Translations under genes and position numbers: made by a program | Assembly (NCBI GenBank): GCA_002364755.1 | Contig: DEZI01000035.1 | Span: forward strand, 68,570 to 110,331 | Direction of reading: 5' to 3' | Length of the DNA: 41,762 nt | Source: Stenotrophomonas maltophilia | GTDB lineage: Bacteria; Pseudomonadota; Gammaproteobacteria; Xanthomonadales; Xanthomonadaceae | The notes under the pieces: model-generated | Databases searched by the model: none | The model's input: only the letters and a program-made list of their open reading frames with translations | Told to the model about the DNA's origin: nothing | Shown here: piece after piece, positions 1 to 10,618 of the stretch | Layout: every line of letters starts with the position of its first letter | Position numbering within the stretch: position 1 is the stretch's first letter

Positions 1-116
1 GGGTTTACGGCGTCCCCGCACACCCACAGTGCCCCGCCATCCCACGGAATGCCGCTCTGGCTCTGGCTCTGGCCGTTGCCTTGGCTTGCAAGCAGGTGCA
101 GGGCTGCAAGCCCTGC
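1..116 (+). repeat. Partial copy (A) of long palindromic repeat with hexamer tract
   Basis: Positions 1-13 are the last 13 bases of the 52-base loop seen complete at 15839-15890. Positions 14-38 are the 3' arm, and 54-89 is a tract of six hexamers of the form GCNNNN (GCTCTG three times, then GCCGTT, GCCTTG, GCTTGC). Positions 98-116 form a hairpin, GCAGGGCT / AGCCCTGC with loop GCA. The arm is the exact reverse complement of 41711-41735, so the two window ends carry inverted copies. The 5' arm must lie outside the window. The hairpin ends 10 bases past the 3' end of the DUF4124 gene and could end its transcript. Confidence 0.85.
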
Positions 117-125
117 CGAACCCAC

Positions 126-506
126 TCAGCCTTCAGGCGGGCAGTAGGCCTTGATCGCCGCTTCGGCCAACCCCTTCTGCGCGTTGCGCTGCTCCGGCGT
201 CAGCGCGGTATCGGCCTTGCCGTCCCCGTCGGTGTCCTGCATGACCTCCCCGCTGCCGTCCAGCAGGGCCACGTTGGCGCGGGCGGTGCTGCACTGCTCC
301 GGTACCGGCGTGGCCTCGGCGGCGGGAGCCGGTGCGGCCGGCTGCGTGCCGCGGGCCTGCTCCCGGGTTTCGTATTTGCCCCCGGCCGGCGGCGTCTCCG
401 AATACTGGGTCACCCCCTTGGCGTCCTTCCATTTGTAGACGGGTCCGGCCACCGCGTTGGCACTGGCCAACAGCAGCAGGCATCCCAGGCAGGACAAGGC
501 ACGCAT
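126..506 (-). CDS. DUF4124 domain-containing periplasmic protein
   Basis: This is a small exported protein of 126 residues. The N-terminus (MRALSCLGCLLLLASANAVA) is a cleavable signal peptide ending in an AVA site. After it comes the short DUF4124 pattern with the core VYKWKDAKGVTQYSETPP, a domain of unknown function common in periplasmic proteins of Xanthomonadaceae and Pseudomonas. The remainder is an Ala/Pro/Glu-rich linker and a short C-terminal part with an Asp-rich stretch (DTDGDGKAD) that looks like a calcium-binding loop. A start 14 codons upstream (548) is possible, but it would place extra residues before a good signal peptide, so 506 is preferred. It is divergent from pssA with 80 bases between the starts. 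No specific function can be assigned. Confidence 0.8.
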   Translation of the reverse strand: MRALSCLGCLLLLASANAVAGPVYKWKDAKGVTQYSETPPAGGKYETREQARGTQPAAPAPAAEATPVPEQCSTARANVALLDGSGEVMQDTDGDGKADTALTPEQRNAQKGLAEAAIKAYCPPEG

Positions 507-586
507 GGCAAACTCCGCGGAATGGGCGTAGAACGCCGATTGCAGCATTGCCGCCGACGGCTGGCAAGTCGATTAAACTGGCTTCC

Positions 587-1363
587 ATGGACCCGATCAC
601 ACCGCCGCCGCGCTCGCGCACGATTTACCTGCTGCCCAACCTGTTCACCACCGCCGGCCTGTTTTCCGGCTTCTACGCGATCATCGCGGCGGCCAATGGC
701 GATTTCGTCAATGCCAGCATCGCCGTGTTCGTGGCAGCGGTGATGGATGGCCTGGACGGTCGCGTCGCGCGCCTGACCGGCACCAGCAGCGAGTTCGGCG
801 TGCAGTACGACTCGCTGGCCGACCTGGTCAGCTTCGGCATGGCCCCGGCGCTGGTGATGTACCACTGGTCGCTGTCGGAGCTGAAGTACGACGGCGAACT
901 GCTCGGCCGCCTCGGCTGGGCGGTGGCCTTCCTGTATGCCGCCTGCGCGGCGCTGCGCCTGGCCCGCTTCAATACCCAGGTGGCAGTGGTCGACAAGCGC
1001 TGGTTCGTCGGCCTGGCCAGCCCGGCCGCGGCCGGTCTGATGATGTCCTTCGTCTGGGCCTTCGCCGATGGCAGCCTCGGCTGGAATGGCAACGAGCTGC
1101 GCTTCGTCGCGCTGGCCGTCACCGTGGTCGCGGCCCTGCTGATGGTCAGCCGCATCCGCTTCTGGAGCTTCAAGGGCGGTGCCGGCAGGGGCACCCGTTC
1201 CGACCGGGTGCCGTTCCTGGTGCTGGCGCTGGTGCCGATGGCCATCGCCATCGCGGTCATCGACCTGCCGCGCGTGCTGTTCGTGGTGGGCATCCTCTAC
1301 GCGCTGTCCGGCCCGGTGATGTGGGCCCTGCAGCGCCTGCGCAAGAAGCCCGAGGCGGCGTGA
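587..1363 (+). CDS. pssA: CDP-diacylglycerol-serine O-phosphatidyltransferase
   Basis: The enzyme makes phosphatidylserine from CDP-diacylglycerol and serine in the inner membrane, the first committed step to phosphatidylethanolamine. It has 258 residues. The CDP-alcohol phosphatidyltransferase signature is intact: DGLDGRVAR, then a conserved Gly, then YDSLADLVSFG, giving the DG-x2-AR-x8-G-x3-D-x3-D pattern. About eight hydrophobic segments surround it. This is the integral-membrane (Bacillus-type) PssA, not the soluble E. coli type. The frame is open back to 332, but the natural start is the ATG at 587, just before the PPPRSRTIYLLPNLFTTAG segment typical of this family. Its stop overlaps the GTG of the next gene (GTGA), which suggests translational coupling. 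Confidence 0.93.
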   Translation: MDPITPPPRSRTIYLLPNLFTTAGLFSGFYAIIAAANGDFVNASIAVFVAAVMDGLDGRVARLTGTSSEFGVQYDSLADLVSFGMAPALVMYHWSLSELKYDGELLGRLGWAVAFLYAACAALRLARFNTQVAVVDKRWFVGLASPAAAGLMMSFVWAFADGSLGWNGNELRFVALAVTVVAALLMVSRIRFWSFKGGAGRGTRSDRVPFLVLALVPMAIAIAVIDLPRVLFVVGILYALSGPVMWALQRLRKKPEAA

Positions 1364-1866
1364 GCGAGGAACTGCCCGTGTTGTGGTCCCCGGCCCAGCA
1401 GGCCTGGCTGCAGGCCATGGGCTACACCGTCTTCCACGATGGCCAGCTGGCCGCCGAGCTGGATGCGGCGCTGCAGCTGAGCGTGGCCGAGGCCGAAGCC
1501 GCCGTTGCACCGGTGCGCAGTGAAGCGCCACGGCAGCCGCAGCGGCAGGCCGATGCGCCGACCGAACGCGCGCCTGCCCCGTACGAACGCCCGGCACCGC
1601 CAGTACGCACCACCCCGGTGGCTGCACCGGACACGGCGCCTGCCGCATCGCGGCCGCTGCCCAGCGGCAACGCCCGGCAGCCGTCGGTACGCCTGCCTGA
1701 CCGCCTGCAGATCGCGCTGCTGCGCGCTTCCGGCTGCAACCCGAATGACCCGGCCACGCAGGCCCTGATGGACAGCTGGCCGCTGGAACAGCTGCGCCGC
1801 GATCCGAAGGCCAAGCGTGCGCTGTGGCCGCAGCTGCGCGCGCTGCGCAAGCGGGGCGCGCCGTGA
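1360..1866 (+). CDS. holD: Putative DNA polymerase III psi subunit (HolD-like)
   Basis: The protein has 168 residues from a GTG start that overlaps the pssA stop. Its ends resemble E. coli psi. The N-terminal part (QQAWLQAMGYTVF) parallels the chi-binding peptide of psi (W-x-L-x-x-L/M-G), and the C-terminal part (LEQLRRDPKAKRALWPQL) parallels the LTDLRANPTARAALWQQI segment of E. coli HolD. Between them is a Pro/Ala/Arg-rich stretch (about residues 50-110) that looks disordered. The next gene is rimI, coupled by a second GTGA overlap; holD-rimI is the E. coli gene order. Psi joins chi to the clamp loader, and the chi gene holC is also in this window. The match was made by eye from short motifs plus synteny, so it needs a profile search. 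Many annotations would call it hypothetical. Confidence 0.62.
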   Translation: MSEELPVLWSPAQQAWLQAMGYTVFHDGQLAAELDAALQLSVAEAEAAVAPVRSEAPRQPQRQADAPTERAPAPYERPAPPVRTTPVAAPDTAPAASRPLPSGNARQPSVRLPDRLQIALLRASGCNPNDPATQALMDSWPLEQLRRDPKAKRALWPQLRALRKRGAP

Positions 1867-2360
1867 GTGCGGTCACCCGGCCGGGCCCGGTATCGATGCG
1901 CGCCCTGCGCGAAAGCGACCTCAATGCGGTGATGGCCATCGAAGTGCGTGGCTATCCGTACCCCTGGACGCGCGGCATCTTCCTCGACTGCCTGCGCGCC
2001 GGCTACCCCGGCCTGGCCATGGAACGCGACGGCCTGCTGATCGGCTACGGCGTGCTGAGCCTGGCCGCCGACGAAGCTCATGTGCTCAACATCTGCATCG
2101 ATCCGCTGGAGCAGTCGCACGGCCTCGGCCGGCAGCTGATGCGTGCACTGGTGCGCCTGGCCGGTGACCGCGGCGCGCAGCGCGTGTTCCTGGAAGTGCG
2201 GCCGTCCAATACCCCGGCGCTGGCGCTGTACCACAGCGAAGGCTTCAACGAGATCGGCCGTCGCCCGCGCTATTACCCGGCCGCCAACGGCCGCGAGGAT
2301 GCGCTGGTGATGGCGATCGAGCTGGTCGGCGACGACCTGCAGACGATGCCGCCGCTGTAA
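1863..2360 (+). CDS. rimI: Ribosomal protein S18-alanine N-acetyltransferase
   Basis: This is a GNAT-family acetyltransferase of 165 residues, expected to acetylate the N-terminal alanine of ribosomal protein S18. Visible features are the N-terminal MRALRESDLNAVMAIE strand-helix, the YPYPWTRGIF segment typical of RimI, the acetyl-CoA loop region (SHGLGRQLM, the Q/R-x-x-G-x-G/A type) and the C-terminal EVRPSNTPALALYHSEGF motif, where RimI has N-x-x-A-x-x-L-Y-x-x-x-G-F. The start is the GTG at 1863, overlapping the stop of the holD-like gene. An upstream in-frame ATG at 1824 would lie inside that gene and is less likely. It is the third and last gene of the pssA-holD-rimI set. Confidence 0.9.
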   Translation: MSAVTRPGPVSMRALRESDLNAVMAIEVRGYPYPWTRGIFLDCLRAGYPGLAMERDGLLIGYGVLSLAADEAHVLNICIDPLEQSHGLGRQLMRALVRLAGDRGAQRVFLEVRPSNTPALALYHSEGFNEIGRRPRYYPAANGREDALVMAIELVGDDLQTMPPL

Positions 2361-2384
2361 TCGGCGTCGCGTGGCCGCTGCGCT

Positions 2385-2407
2385 CGCCGGGCATAGCCCG
2401 GCGCTAC
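2385..2407 (-). repeat. SMAG-type GTAG-tagged palindrome
   Basis: Read on the minus strand this is GTAG followed by CGCCGGGC / GCCCGGCG with a short loop. It lies between the convergent rimI and EamA genes and could act as a transcript 3' end. It matches the GTAG-tagged short palindromes known to be abundant in S. maltophilia. Confidence 0.85.
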
Positions 2408-2419
2408 CGATGCATTGTT

Positions 2420-3241
2420 TTACGCCATCCGCAGTGCCAGCACGCCACCGACGATCAGTGCCGCCGCCAGCCAGCGCACCCGTGGCACGCGCTCGCGCAG
2501 CACGAACACCGAGACCAGCAGCGCGAACAGGATCGACGATTCGCGCAGTGCCGACACCATCGCCACCGGCACCTGGGTCATCGCCCACAGCGCCATCGCA
2601 TAGGACGCGGTGGTGCCGACGCCACCGGCCAGGCCCAGCGGCCAGTGCTGGCGCGCATAGGCCAGCACCGCACCACGCTGGGTGTACAGCGCCCATAGCG
2701 GCAGTGGAATACCCGACAGCAGGAACAGCCACAGCGTGTAGCCCAGCGCGCTGCCCGACTGGCGTGCGCCCTGTGCATCGACCAGCGTGTAGGTGGCGAT
2801 CATCAACGCCGTCAGCAGCGGCAGACCGAGTTGGCCGCGACGTGCGCCCAGCGCCATGCACAGGATGCCGGTGCTGACCAGGACCACACCCAGCCACGCC
2901 GCCGGCGGCAACGACTGGCCGAACAGGCTGCCGGCCAATGCGACCAAAATCGGCGCGCAACCGCGCATCAGCGGGTAGGCCAGGCTCATGTCCACCTGCT
3001 GGTAGCAGCGTGCGACCAGGCCGTAATAGGTCACCTGCAGCAGCACCGACGCCGCCAGCCACGGCCAGCTGTCCGCCGCGGGCATGGGCAGGAAGGGCAG
3101 GGCGGCCGCCGACAGCAGTGCGGCGCTGCCGGTCACCAGCACCGTGCCGAGAAACTTGTCCGGCCCGCGTTTGACGATCGCGTTCCAGCTGGCATGCAGG
3201 GCAGCAGCGGCCAGGACCAGCAGGAAGAGGGAAAGCGGCAT
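2420..3241 (-). CDS. EamA/DMT-family membrane transporter
   Basis: The protein has 273 residues and about ten hydrophobic segments in two repeated halves, the layout of the drug/metabolite transporter (DMT, EamA) superfamily. The first half starts with MPLSLFLLVLAAAALHASWNA, a typical EamA opening (ALxWGxxxV-like, here ALHASWNAIVKR). The second half ends with ESSILFALLVSVFVLRERVP followed by a last helix, where the E-R pair after the penultimate helix is a family hallmark. The substrate cannot be read from sequence; relatives export amino acids, metabolites or drugs. It is the last gene of the minus-strand block after valS. The 114-base spacer contains an inverted pair of SMAG palindromes, so it may be only partly cotranscribed with valS. 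Confidence 0.87.
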   Translation of the reverse strand: MPLSLFLLVLAAAALHASWNAIVKRGPDKFLGTVLVTGSAALLSAAALPFLPMPAADSWPWLAASVLLQVTYYGLVARCYQQVDMSLAYPLMRGCAPILVALAGSLFGQSLPPAAWLGVVLVSTGILCMALGARRGQLGLPLLTALMIATYTLVDAQGARQSGSALGYTLWLFLLSGIPLPLWALYTQRGAVLAYARQHWPLGLAGGVGTTASYAMALWAMTQVPVAMVSALRESSILFALLVSVFVLRERVPRVRWLAAALIVGGVLALRMA

Positions 3242-3273
3242 CAGCCGATGATCCCATGTGGCAGAAACTGAAA

Positions 3274-3337
3274 CGCCGGGTATGGCCCGGCGCTACCGAT
3301 GAATCACCGCCACGGTAGCGCCGGGCCATGCCCGGCG
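3274..3337. repeat. Inverted pair of SMAG palindromes
   Basis: Two copies face each other: 3274-3296 (GTAG tag on the minus strand) and 3315-3337 (GTAG tag on the plus strand), separated by 18 bases. Each is CGCCGGG-x-CCCGGCG after the tag. The pair can form one long hairpin or two small ones. It lies between valS and the EamA gene, where it could end or process the transcript. Confidence 0.88.
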
Positions 3338-3355
3338 TCCGTGTGCCTGCAGCGC

Positions 3356-6184
<2,829 letters not shown>

Positions 6185-6256
6185 GCGGGGGAACCAGGAG
6201 GTAATCGTTGAAGGATCAGGGCAGCGGGGCGGCCCATCAAGGGGGCCACGCCGCGC

Positions 6257-6682
6257 TCACATGTCGTGCTTGTTCAGGTCGTAGCCGGCGGTCTTGTACT
6301 GGCGCCAGCGTTCGCGCAGCGGTTCGCGCGCTTCCGGGTCGGCCGGCACCACTTCCAGCACGCGCTCGCACTGGCCCAGCCAGGGTTCGTCGCGCAGGTT
6401 GATGACCAGCGGGCGCATCGGCGCCTCGTCACCGGGGATGGAAATCAGCACCACGGCCTCTTCCTCGTCCACGTCCTCGCCGACGATCTGGTGCGGGATG
6501 TAGGCATCCTCGTCGAACGACCAGAGCAGTTCGTCCAGCTCTTCGGCCTGGGCCTGGTCGCGGGCCAGCACCAGGGCAGGCAGCCCGGCATCGTTGGCCT
6601 TGCGCGCCAGTTCGCAGACCAGGCGCAGCGGCTCGGTCAGGAAACGGGGCTTGGCGATCAGGTAGAAATCAGCGCGGGGCAT
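6257..6682 (-). CDS. holC: DNA polymerase III chi subunit
   Basis: Chi is the clamp-loader accessory subunit that binds single-strand DNA-binding protein (SSB) through its C-terminal tail and binds psi (HolD). The protein has 141 residues (E. coli: 147). Recognisable pieces are MPRADFYLI at the start, RLVCELARKANDAGLPALV, then LDELLWSFDEDAYIPHQI (E. coli LDEALWA...FVPHNL) and the end RERWRQYKTAGYDLNKHD (E. coli RERYKAYRVAGFNLN). It lies between pepA and valS, as in E. coli. An acidic patch (GEDVDEEEAV) sits in the middle. The presence of chi strengthens the reading of 1360-1866 as its partner psi. Confidence 0.95.
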   Translation of the reverse strand: MPRADFYLIAKPRFLTEPLRLVCELARKANDAGLPALVLARDQAQAEELDELLWSFDEDAYIPHQIVGEDVDEEEAVVLISIPGDEAPMRPLVINLRDEPWLGQCERVLEVVPADPEAREPLRERWRQYKTAGYDLNKHDM

Positions 6683-6705
6683 GGCAGGGTCCGGGTCGGG
6701 CAGGG

Positions 6706-6762
6706 GCCCGGCATGCCGGGCGGGGGCAGGCCGGAGGATGCCCCGGCCGGCGGGCGCCGGCC
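6706..6762. other. Two strong GC hairpins between pepA and holC
   Basis: Positions 6706-6721 are a perfect 16-base palindrome (GCCCGGCATGCCGGGC). Positions 6745-6762 form an 8-bp stem, GGCCGGCG / CGCCGGCC, with a two-base loop. They fill the 96-base spacer between the pepA stop and the holC start. There is no T-run, so factor-independent termination is unlikely. They may stabilise or process the pepA message, or lower readthrough into holC. Confidence 0.6.
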
Positions 6763-6778
6763 AGGGGCAGGTACGGCG

Positions 6779-8272
6779 TCAGGCGCGGGCGACCTGGTCC
6801 AGCAGCCACTGGCTCAGCAGGCCGACCGGGCGGCCGGTGGCCATGCCACGCTTGCCTTCGTCGCTGGCCACGCCGGCGATGTCCAGGTGGGCCCAGCGCT
6901 GGCCTTCGGCGAAGCGCGACAGGAAGCAGCCGGCGGTGATGGCGCCGGCCCAGCGGCCGCCGATGTTGTAGACGTCGGCGAAGCTGGAATCCAGCATCGG
7001 CTGGTACTCATCCCACAGCGGCAGACGCCAGGCGCGGTCGAACACGTGCTCGCCGGCGGCCAGCAGCTCGTTGGCCAGGTCGTCGTGCTTGCTCATCAGG
7101 CCGGCGGTCTGGTGGCCCAGCGCGACCAGGCAGGCGCCGGTCAGGGTGGCCACGTCGACCAGCGCGGCCGGCTCGAAGCGCTGCGCGTAGGTCAGCGCGT
7201 CGCACAGGATCAGGCGGCCCTCAGCGTCGGTGTTGCCGACTTCGATGGTCTTGCCCGACATCGAGGTGATCACGTCGGACGGACGGTAGGCATTGCCGTC
7301 GATGGCGTTTTCCACCGCCGGCACCACCACCACCAGGTTCAGCGGCAGCTTGGCCTTCACGGCGGCGACGAAGGTGCCGATGACGTTGGCGCCACCGCAC
7401 ATGTCGTACTTCATCTCCTCGATGCCGCCCTGGGTCTTCAGGTTGACGCCGCCGGTATCGAAGGTGATGCCCTTGCCGACCAGCACGTACGGCTTGGCGT
7501 CGCGGGCGCCTTCGCCTGAAAGGCCCGTCCACTTCAGCACTACCAGGCGCGGGCGGTTGGCCGAACCACGGGCCACGGCCAGCAGCGAGCCCATGCCCAG
7601 CGCTTCCATCTGGTGCTCGTCGAGGATCTCCGCTTCGGCGCCGTCGTGCTCGCCGGCGAACTTCACGCCCACTTCAGCCAGGTAGGCCGGGGTGCAGTAG
7701 TTCGGCGGCAGGTTGCCCAGCTCGCGGGCGAACTCGACACCGGCGGCGATGGCCTGGCCCTGGGCCAGGGCCTGGGCGTCGTCACCCGCGATGGCCAGCT
7801 GGGCCAGGCCGGCATCATCGGCCTTCTTCTTGCCCAGGGTGGCGGTGTAGCGGTAGGCAGCGTGGTCGGCGGCGATCACCGCCTGGCGGATCGCCCAGGC
7901 CGCATCGCGGTCCTTCACGGCCACTTCGGACAGGGTGAACAGCGCGCTGCGGGCGGCGCCGGCCTTGAGCGCGCGCACGGCGTCGCCGACGGCCTTCAGG
8001 TACTGCGGGACGCCGAAACGGGCGGCTTCGCCCAGGCCGACCACCAGCACGCGCGGGGCGCTGACGCCCGGCAGATCATGCAGCAGGGTGGTGGCGCCGG
8101 TCTTGCCGGACAGGTCGCCGCGCTGGGCCAGGGCGGTCAGGCGGCCACCGCTGGCGGCGTCCAGGGCCTGGGCGGCCGGGGTCAGGGAGTGGTCGGCATA
8201 GGCGCCGACGACCAGGCAGTCGACGCCGGCGACGGCCGGCGCGAGGTGGTTCAGGGTGAATTCGAGGGCCAT
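6779..8272 (-). CDS. pepA: Leucyl aminopeptidase (M17, cytosol aminopeptidase)
   Basis: This is a two-metal leucyl aminopeptidase of 497 residues that removes N-terminal residues from peptides. In E. coli PepA also binds DNA as an accessory factor in Xer recombination at cer and as a carAB regulator. The N-terminal half is the variable M17 N domain. The catalytic half has LVGKGITFDTGGVNLK (metal-binding Lys and Asp), MKYDMCGGANVIG and the family signature NTDAEGRLIL with the metal ligands Asp and Glu. The start is the ATG at 8272 (MALEFTLNH); the frame runs 10 codons further without support. It is divergent from lptF, with 104 bases between the two starts. A xerD gene lies 2.9 kb away, but no functional link is implied. 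Confidence 0.97.
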   Translation of the reverse strand: MALEFTLNHLAPAVAGVDCLVVGAYADHSLTPAAQALDAASGGRLTALAQRGDLSGKTGATTLLHDLPGVSAPRVLVVGLGEAARFGVPQYLKAVGDAVRALKAGAARSALFTLSEVAVKDRDAAWAIRQAVIAADHAAYRYTATLGKKKADDAGLAQLAIAGDDAQALAQGQAIAAGVEFARELGNLPPNYCTPAYLAEVGVKFAGEHDGAEAEILDEHQMEALGMGSLLAVARGSANRPRLVVLKWTGLSGEGARDAKPYVLVGKGITFDTGGVNLKTQGGIEEMKYDMCGGANVIGTFVAAVKAKLPLNLVVVVPAVENAIDGNAYRPSDVITSMSGKTIEVGNTDAEGRLILCDALTYAQRFEPAALVDVATLTGACLVALGHQTAGLMSKHDDLANELLAAGEHVFDRAWRLPLWDEYQPMLDSSFADVYNIGGRWAGAITAGCFLSRFAEGQRWAHLDIAGVASDEGKRGMATGRPVGLLSQWLLDQVARA

Positions 8273-8298
8273 TGAGCAGATTCCATTGGCGAGTCCGT

Positions 8299-8304
8299 AC
8301 AATC
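8299..8304 (+). promoter_or_regulatory. Candidate -10 box upstream of lptF
   Basis: TACAAT, five of six to the sigma-70 consensus, lies 72 bases before the lptF ATG. No good -35 is visible at the right distance. An inverted repeat, GCCCAG / CTGGGC, follows in the leader at about 8317-8336. The same hexamer occurs upstream of purL. Confidence 0.35.
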
Positions 8305-8376
8305 GCAGGCCGTTTACGCCCAGACAGTAGACTGGGCGGCACCGCGAACGAACCCCAGAGTTTAAACCACCGCCCC

Positions 8377-9459
8377 ATGCTGAAGCTCGACCGATACCTG
8401 CTGGGCGATTTCGTCCAGAGTTTCCTGGCTACCCTGATCGTCCTGCTGGTGGTCAGCGTGGGCGGCGTGCTGGTGGACATCCTCGGCAACATCGCCGACG
8501 GACGGCTGCCGGCCAAGCTGCTGTTCTCGCAGCTGGGCCTGCAGTTCATCGCCTACATGCCACTCATCCTGCCACTGGCACTGATGCTGGGCCTGCTGCT
8601 GTCCATCGCCCGCCTGTACCGCGATTCCGAAATGGCGGTCATCACCGCCATTGGCGTGGGGCCCAAGCGTCTGCTGCGGCCGCTGCTGTTGCTGGTGGTG
8701 CCGGTGGTGGTGCTGGTCGGCGCCTGCTCGCTGTGGCTGGGCCCCTGGGCCGGCCGCACCGCCGAGCAGATGATCCAGAACGCCAACCGCAGCGTGCTGA
8801 TGGCCGGGCTGGAGCCGGGCCGCTTCACCCCGCTGCCCAATGGCGGGGTGGTCTACCTGTCCTCGATCTCGCCCGATGGCACCACGCTTGGCCGGGTGTT
8901 TTTGCAGCGGCAGAAGGATGACCGCCTGGAAGTGGTCTCCGCCGCCGGCGGCCGCATGTTCTTCGAGGGCAAGCAGCAACGCTTCCTGGAGCTGGACGAC
9001 GGCCACCAGGTGGAGGGCCCTCTGGCCGGCGCGCTGGATTACCGCCTGGCGACCTTCGCCCGCAATGACGTGGCCCTGCCCGACGGCGCCCAGGCCAAGG
9101 ACGAGGATGACCCCGAACTGATGCCGACCCTGCAGCTGTTGGGTGACGACCGCGCCGAGGCCAAGGCCCAGCTGCACCGCCGCATCGCTCCGCCGCTGAT
9201 CGCCCTGGCCTTCGCCCTGCTGACCGTGCCGCTGGGCCGCAGCTCGCCGCGCCAGCAGCGCTATGGCCGGATGATGCTGGCCCTGCTTGCCTACATGGTC
9301 GGTACCAACCTGATGTTCATCGGCAGTGGCTGGATCGCCAACGGCAGGATTCCGCCTGCGGTCGGCCTGTGGTGGCTGACCCTGCCGCTGCTCGCCTTCG
9401 CACTGTGGATGTATTTCCGCGATGGCCGCCTGGCGCGCCCGAAGGGAGCCCGCGCATGA
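8377..9459 (+). CDS. lptF: LPS export permease LptF
   Basis: LptF is one of the two inner-membrane permeases of the LptB2FG transporter, which extracts lipopolysaccharide for transport to the cell surface. The protein has 360 residues. It begins MLKLDRYLLGDFVQSFLATL, the usual YjgP/YjgQ family opening, and has three N-terminal hydrophobic segments, a periplasmic jellyroll-like region (about residues 135-270) and three C-terminal segments. RIAPPLIALAFALLTVPLG is the conserved start of the C-terminal membrane part. The open frame extends 35 codons upstream, but the family start is the ATG at 8377. It overlaps lptG by four bases (ATGA), which couples the two halves of the heterodimer. It is divergent from pepA, as in E. 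coli. Confidence 0.95.
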   Translation: MLKLDRYLLGDFVQSFLATLIVLLVVSVGGVLVDILGNIADGRLPAKLLFSQLGLQFIAYMPLILPLALMLGLLLSIARLYRDSEMAVITAIGVGPKRLLRPLLLLVVPVVVLVGACSLWLGPWAGRTAEQMIQNANRSVLMAGLEPGRFTPLPNGGVVYLSSISPDGTTLGRVFLQRQKDDRLEVVSAAGGRMFFEGKQQRFLELDDGHQVEGPLAGALDYRLATFARNDVALPDGAQAKDEDDPELMPTLQLLGDDRAEAKAQLHRRIAPPLIALAFALLTVPLGRSSPRQQRYGRMMLALLAYMVGTNLMFIGSGWIANGRIPPAVGLWWLTLPLLAFALWMYFRDGRLARPKGARA

Positions 9460-10556
9460 AGCTGCGACCGATGCGTTTCGATTTCTACCTGGGCCGTGCG
9501 GTGTTCACCACCGTGCTGCTTACCTGGGCGGTGTTGACCGGCCTGGACGTGGTGATGGCCTTCTCCGGTGAGTTCAAGGACATCGGCAAGAACGGCTATT
9601 CGCTGGGCCATGCCGCGGCCTGGGTGCTGTACACCGTGCCGCGTCGTGCCTACACGATGTTCCCGACCGCCGCGGTGATCGGCGCGCTGATGGGGCTGGG
9701 CCAGCTTGCGGCGACCTCCGAGCTGACCGCGCTGCGCGCACTGGGCCTGTCGCGCCGGCGACTCAGCGTCTCGGTGGCAATTGCCCTGTCGTTGCTGACC
9801 GGCCTGATGGTGATCAGTGCCGAGACGCTCGGACCGTGGGGTCAGAACCGCGCCGATGCGCTGAAGATGAGCGCCAAGTGGGGCACCAATGCGACCACGG
9901 CCCGCTATTCGGGCCTGTGGGCACGCGAGGGTGACACCTTCCTCAATGCCGCCAGCGGCGAAGAGCAGCTGGTCGGTGACAAGGGCACGCGGCTGATCCT
10001 GCGTGATGTGCGCCTGTACCGCATCGCCGAAGACGGCAACATCGCCTCGCTGACCCACGCCGCCACCGCCGAGCATGACAAGGACGGCTGGGTGCTGACC
10101 GGGGTCAAACGTGACACCTTCGCCGAGCGTGGCGCGACCCGCGAGGAAGCCGCACGCGAGCCCTGGGATTCCAAGCTGGATGCCGGTGCGCTGGCAACCG
10201 GCATCGCCAAGCCGCGCAACCTGAAGTTGAGCGAGTTGAGCACCAGCATCGAGTACCGCGAGCGCAACGGCCTGGATGCCCGCGATTTCGAGGATATCTA
10301 CTGGAGCCGCTGGTTCTACCCGTTGAACGTGCTGGCGCTGTGCCTGGCCGCCGTGCCGTTCGCGTTCGGTTCGCTGCGCAGCGGCGGCATGGGCAAGCGC
10401 CTGTTCCTGGGCATCCTGTTCGCGCTGGGCTTCTGGCTGCTGCAGCTGTTCTTCGGGCGCATGGCCGGTGCGCTGAAATTCGATTACCGCATTGCCTACG
10501 CGTTGCCGCCCATCGTCATGCTGGCGGTGTCCGGCTGGCTGTTCCGGCGCAGGTAG
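9456..10556 (+). CDS. lptG: LPS export permease LptG
   Basis: This is the partner permease of LptF in LptB2FG, of 366 residues. It has the same fold: N-terminal membrane segments starting FDFYLGRAVFTTVLLTWAVL, a coupling loop containing ELTALRALGLSRRRLSV (LptG helix that contacts LptB, with the conserved E-x-x-A-x-R-A-x-G), a periplasmic domain and a C-terminal membrane part (WFYPLNVLALCLAAVPFAFGSLR). It ends in LFRRR. The start is the ATG overlapping the lptF stop. The SMAG hairpin at 10589-10612, followed by TTTT, may end this transcript. Confidence 0.95.
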   Translation: MKLRPMRFDFYLGRAVFTTVLLTWAVLTGLDVVMAFSGEFKDIGKNGYSLGHAAAWVLYTVPRRAYTMFPTAAVIGALMGLGQLAATSELTALRALGLSRRRLSVSVAIALSLLTGLMVISAETLGPWGQNRADALKMSAKWGTNATTARYSGLWAREGDTFLNAASGEEQLVGDKGTRLILRDVRLYRIAEDGNIASLTHAATAEHDKDGWVLTGVKRDTFAERGATREEAAREPWDSKLDAGALATGIAKPRNLKLSELSTSIEYRERNGLDARDFEDIYWSRWFYPLNVLALCLAAVPFAFGSLRSGGMGKRLFLGILFALGFWLLQLFFGRMAGALKFDYRIAYALPPIVMLAVSGWLFRRR

Positions 10557-10560
10557 CAGC

Positions 10561-10612
10561 GTAGTCGAGCAAGCTCGACTCTACTCGGGTAGCAGCGGGC
10601 CATGCCCGGCGG
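10561..10612 (+). repeat. Two SMAG-type palindromes after lptG
   Basis: The first is 10561-10584: GTAG, then AGTCGAGC / GCTCGACT with a two-base loop, then CTAC, so it is tagged on both sides. The second is 10589-10612: GTAG then an imperfect GCGGGC / GCCCGGC hairpin, followed at 10614 by TTTT. The pair lies between the convergent lptG and RDD genes and may serve as a bidirectional transcript end. Confidence 0.8.
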
Positions 10613-10618
10613 GTTTTC

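Noticed and set aside
571..578. Possible -10 box (GATTAAAC) just before pssA
   Set aside because: Only three of six consensus bases in any register and about ten bases from the start codon. A near-leaderless transcript is possible but not supported.
81..743. Plus-strand open frames near the left end, antisense to the DUF4124 gene
   Set aside because: Basic, low-complexity translations without any family feature; the minus-strand gene has a signal peptide and DUF4124 core.
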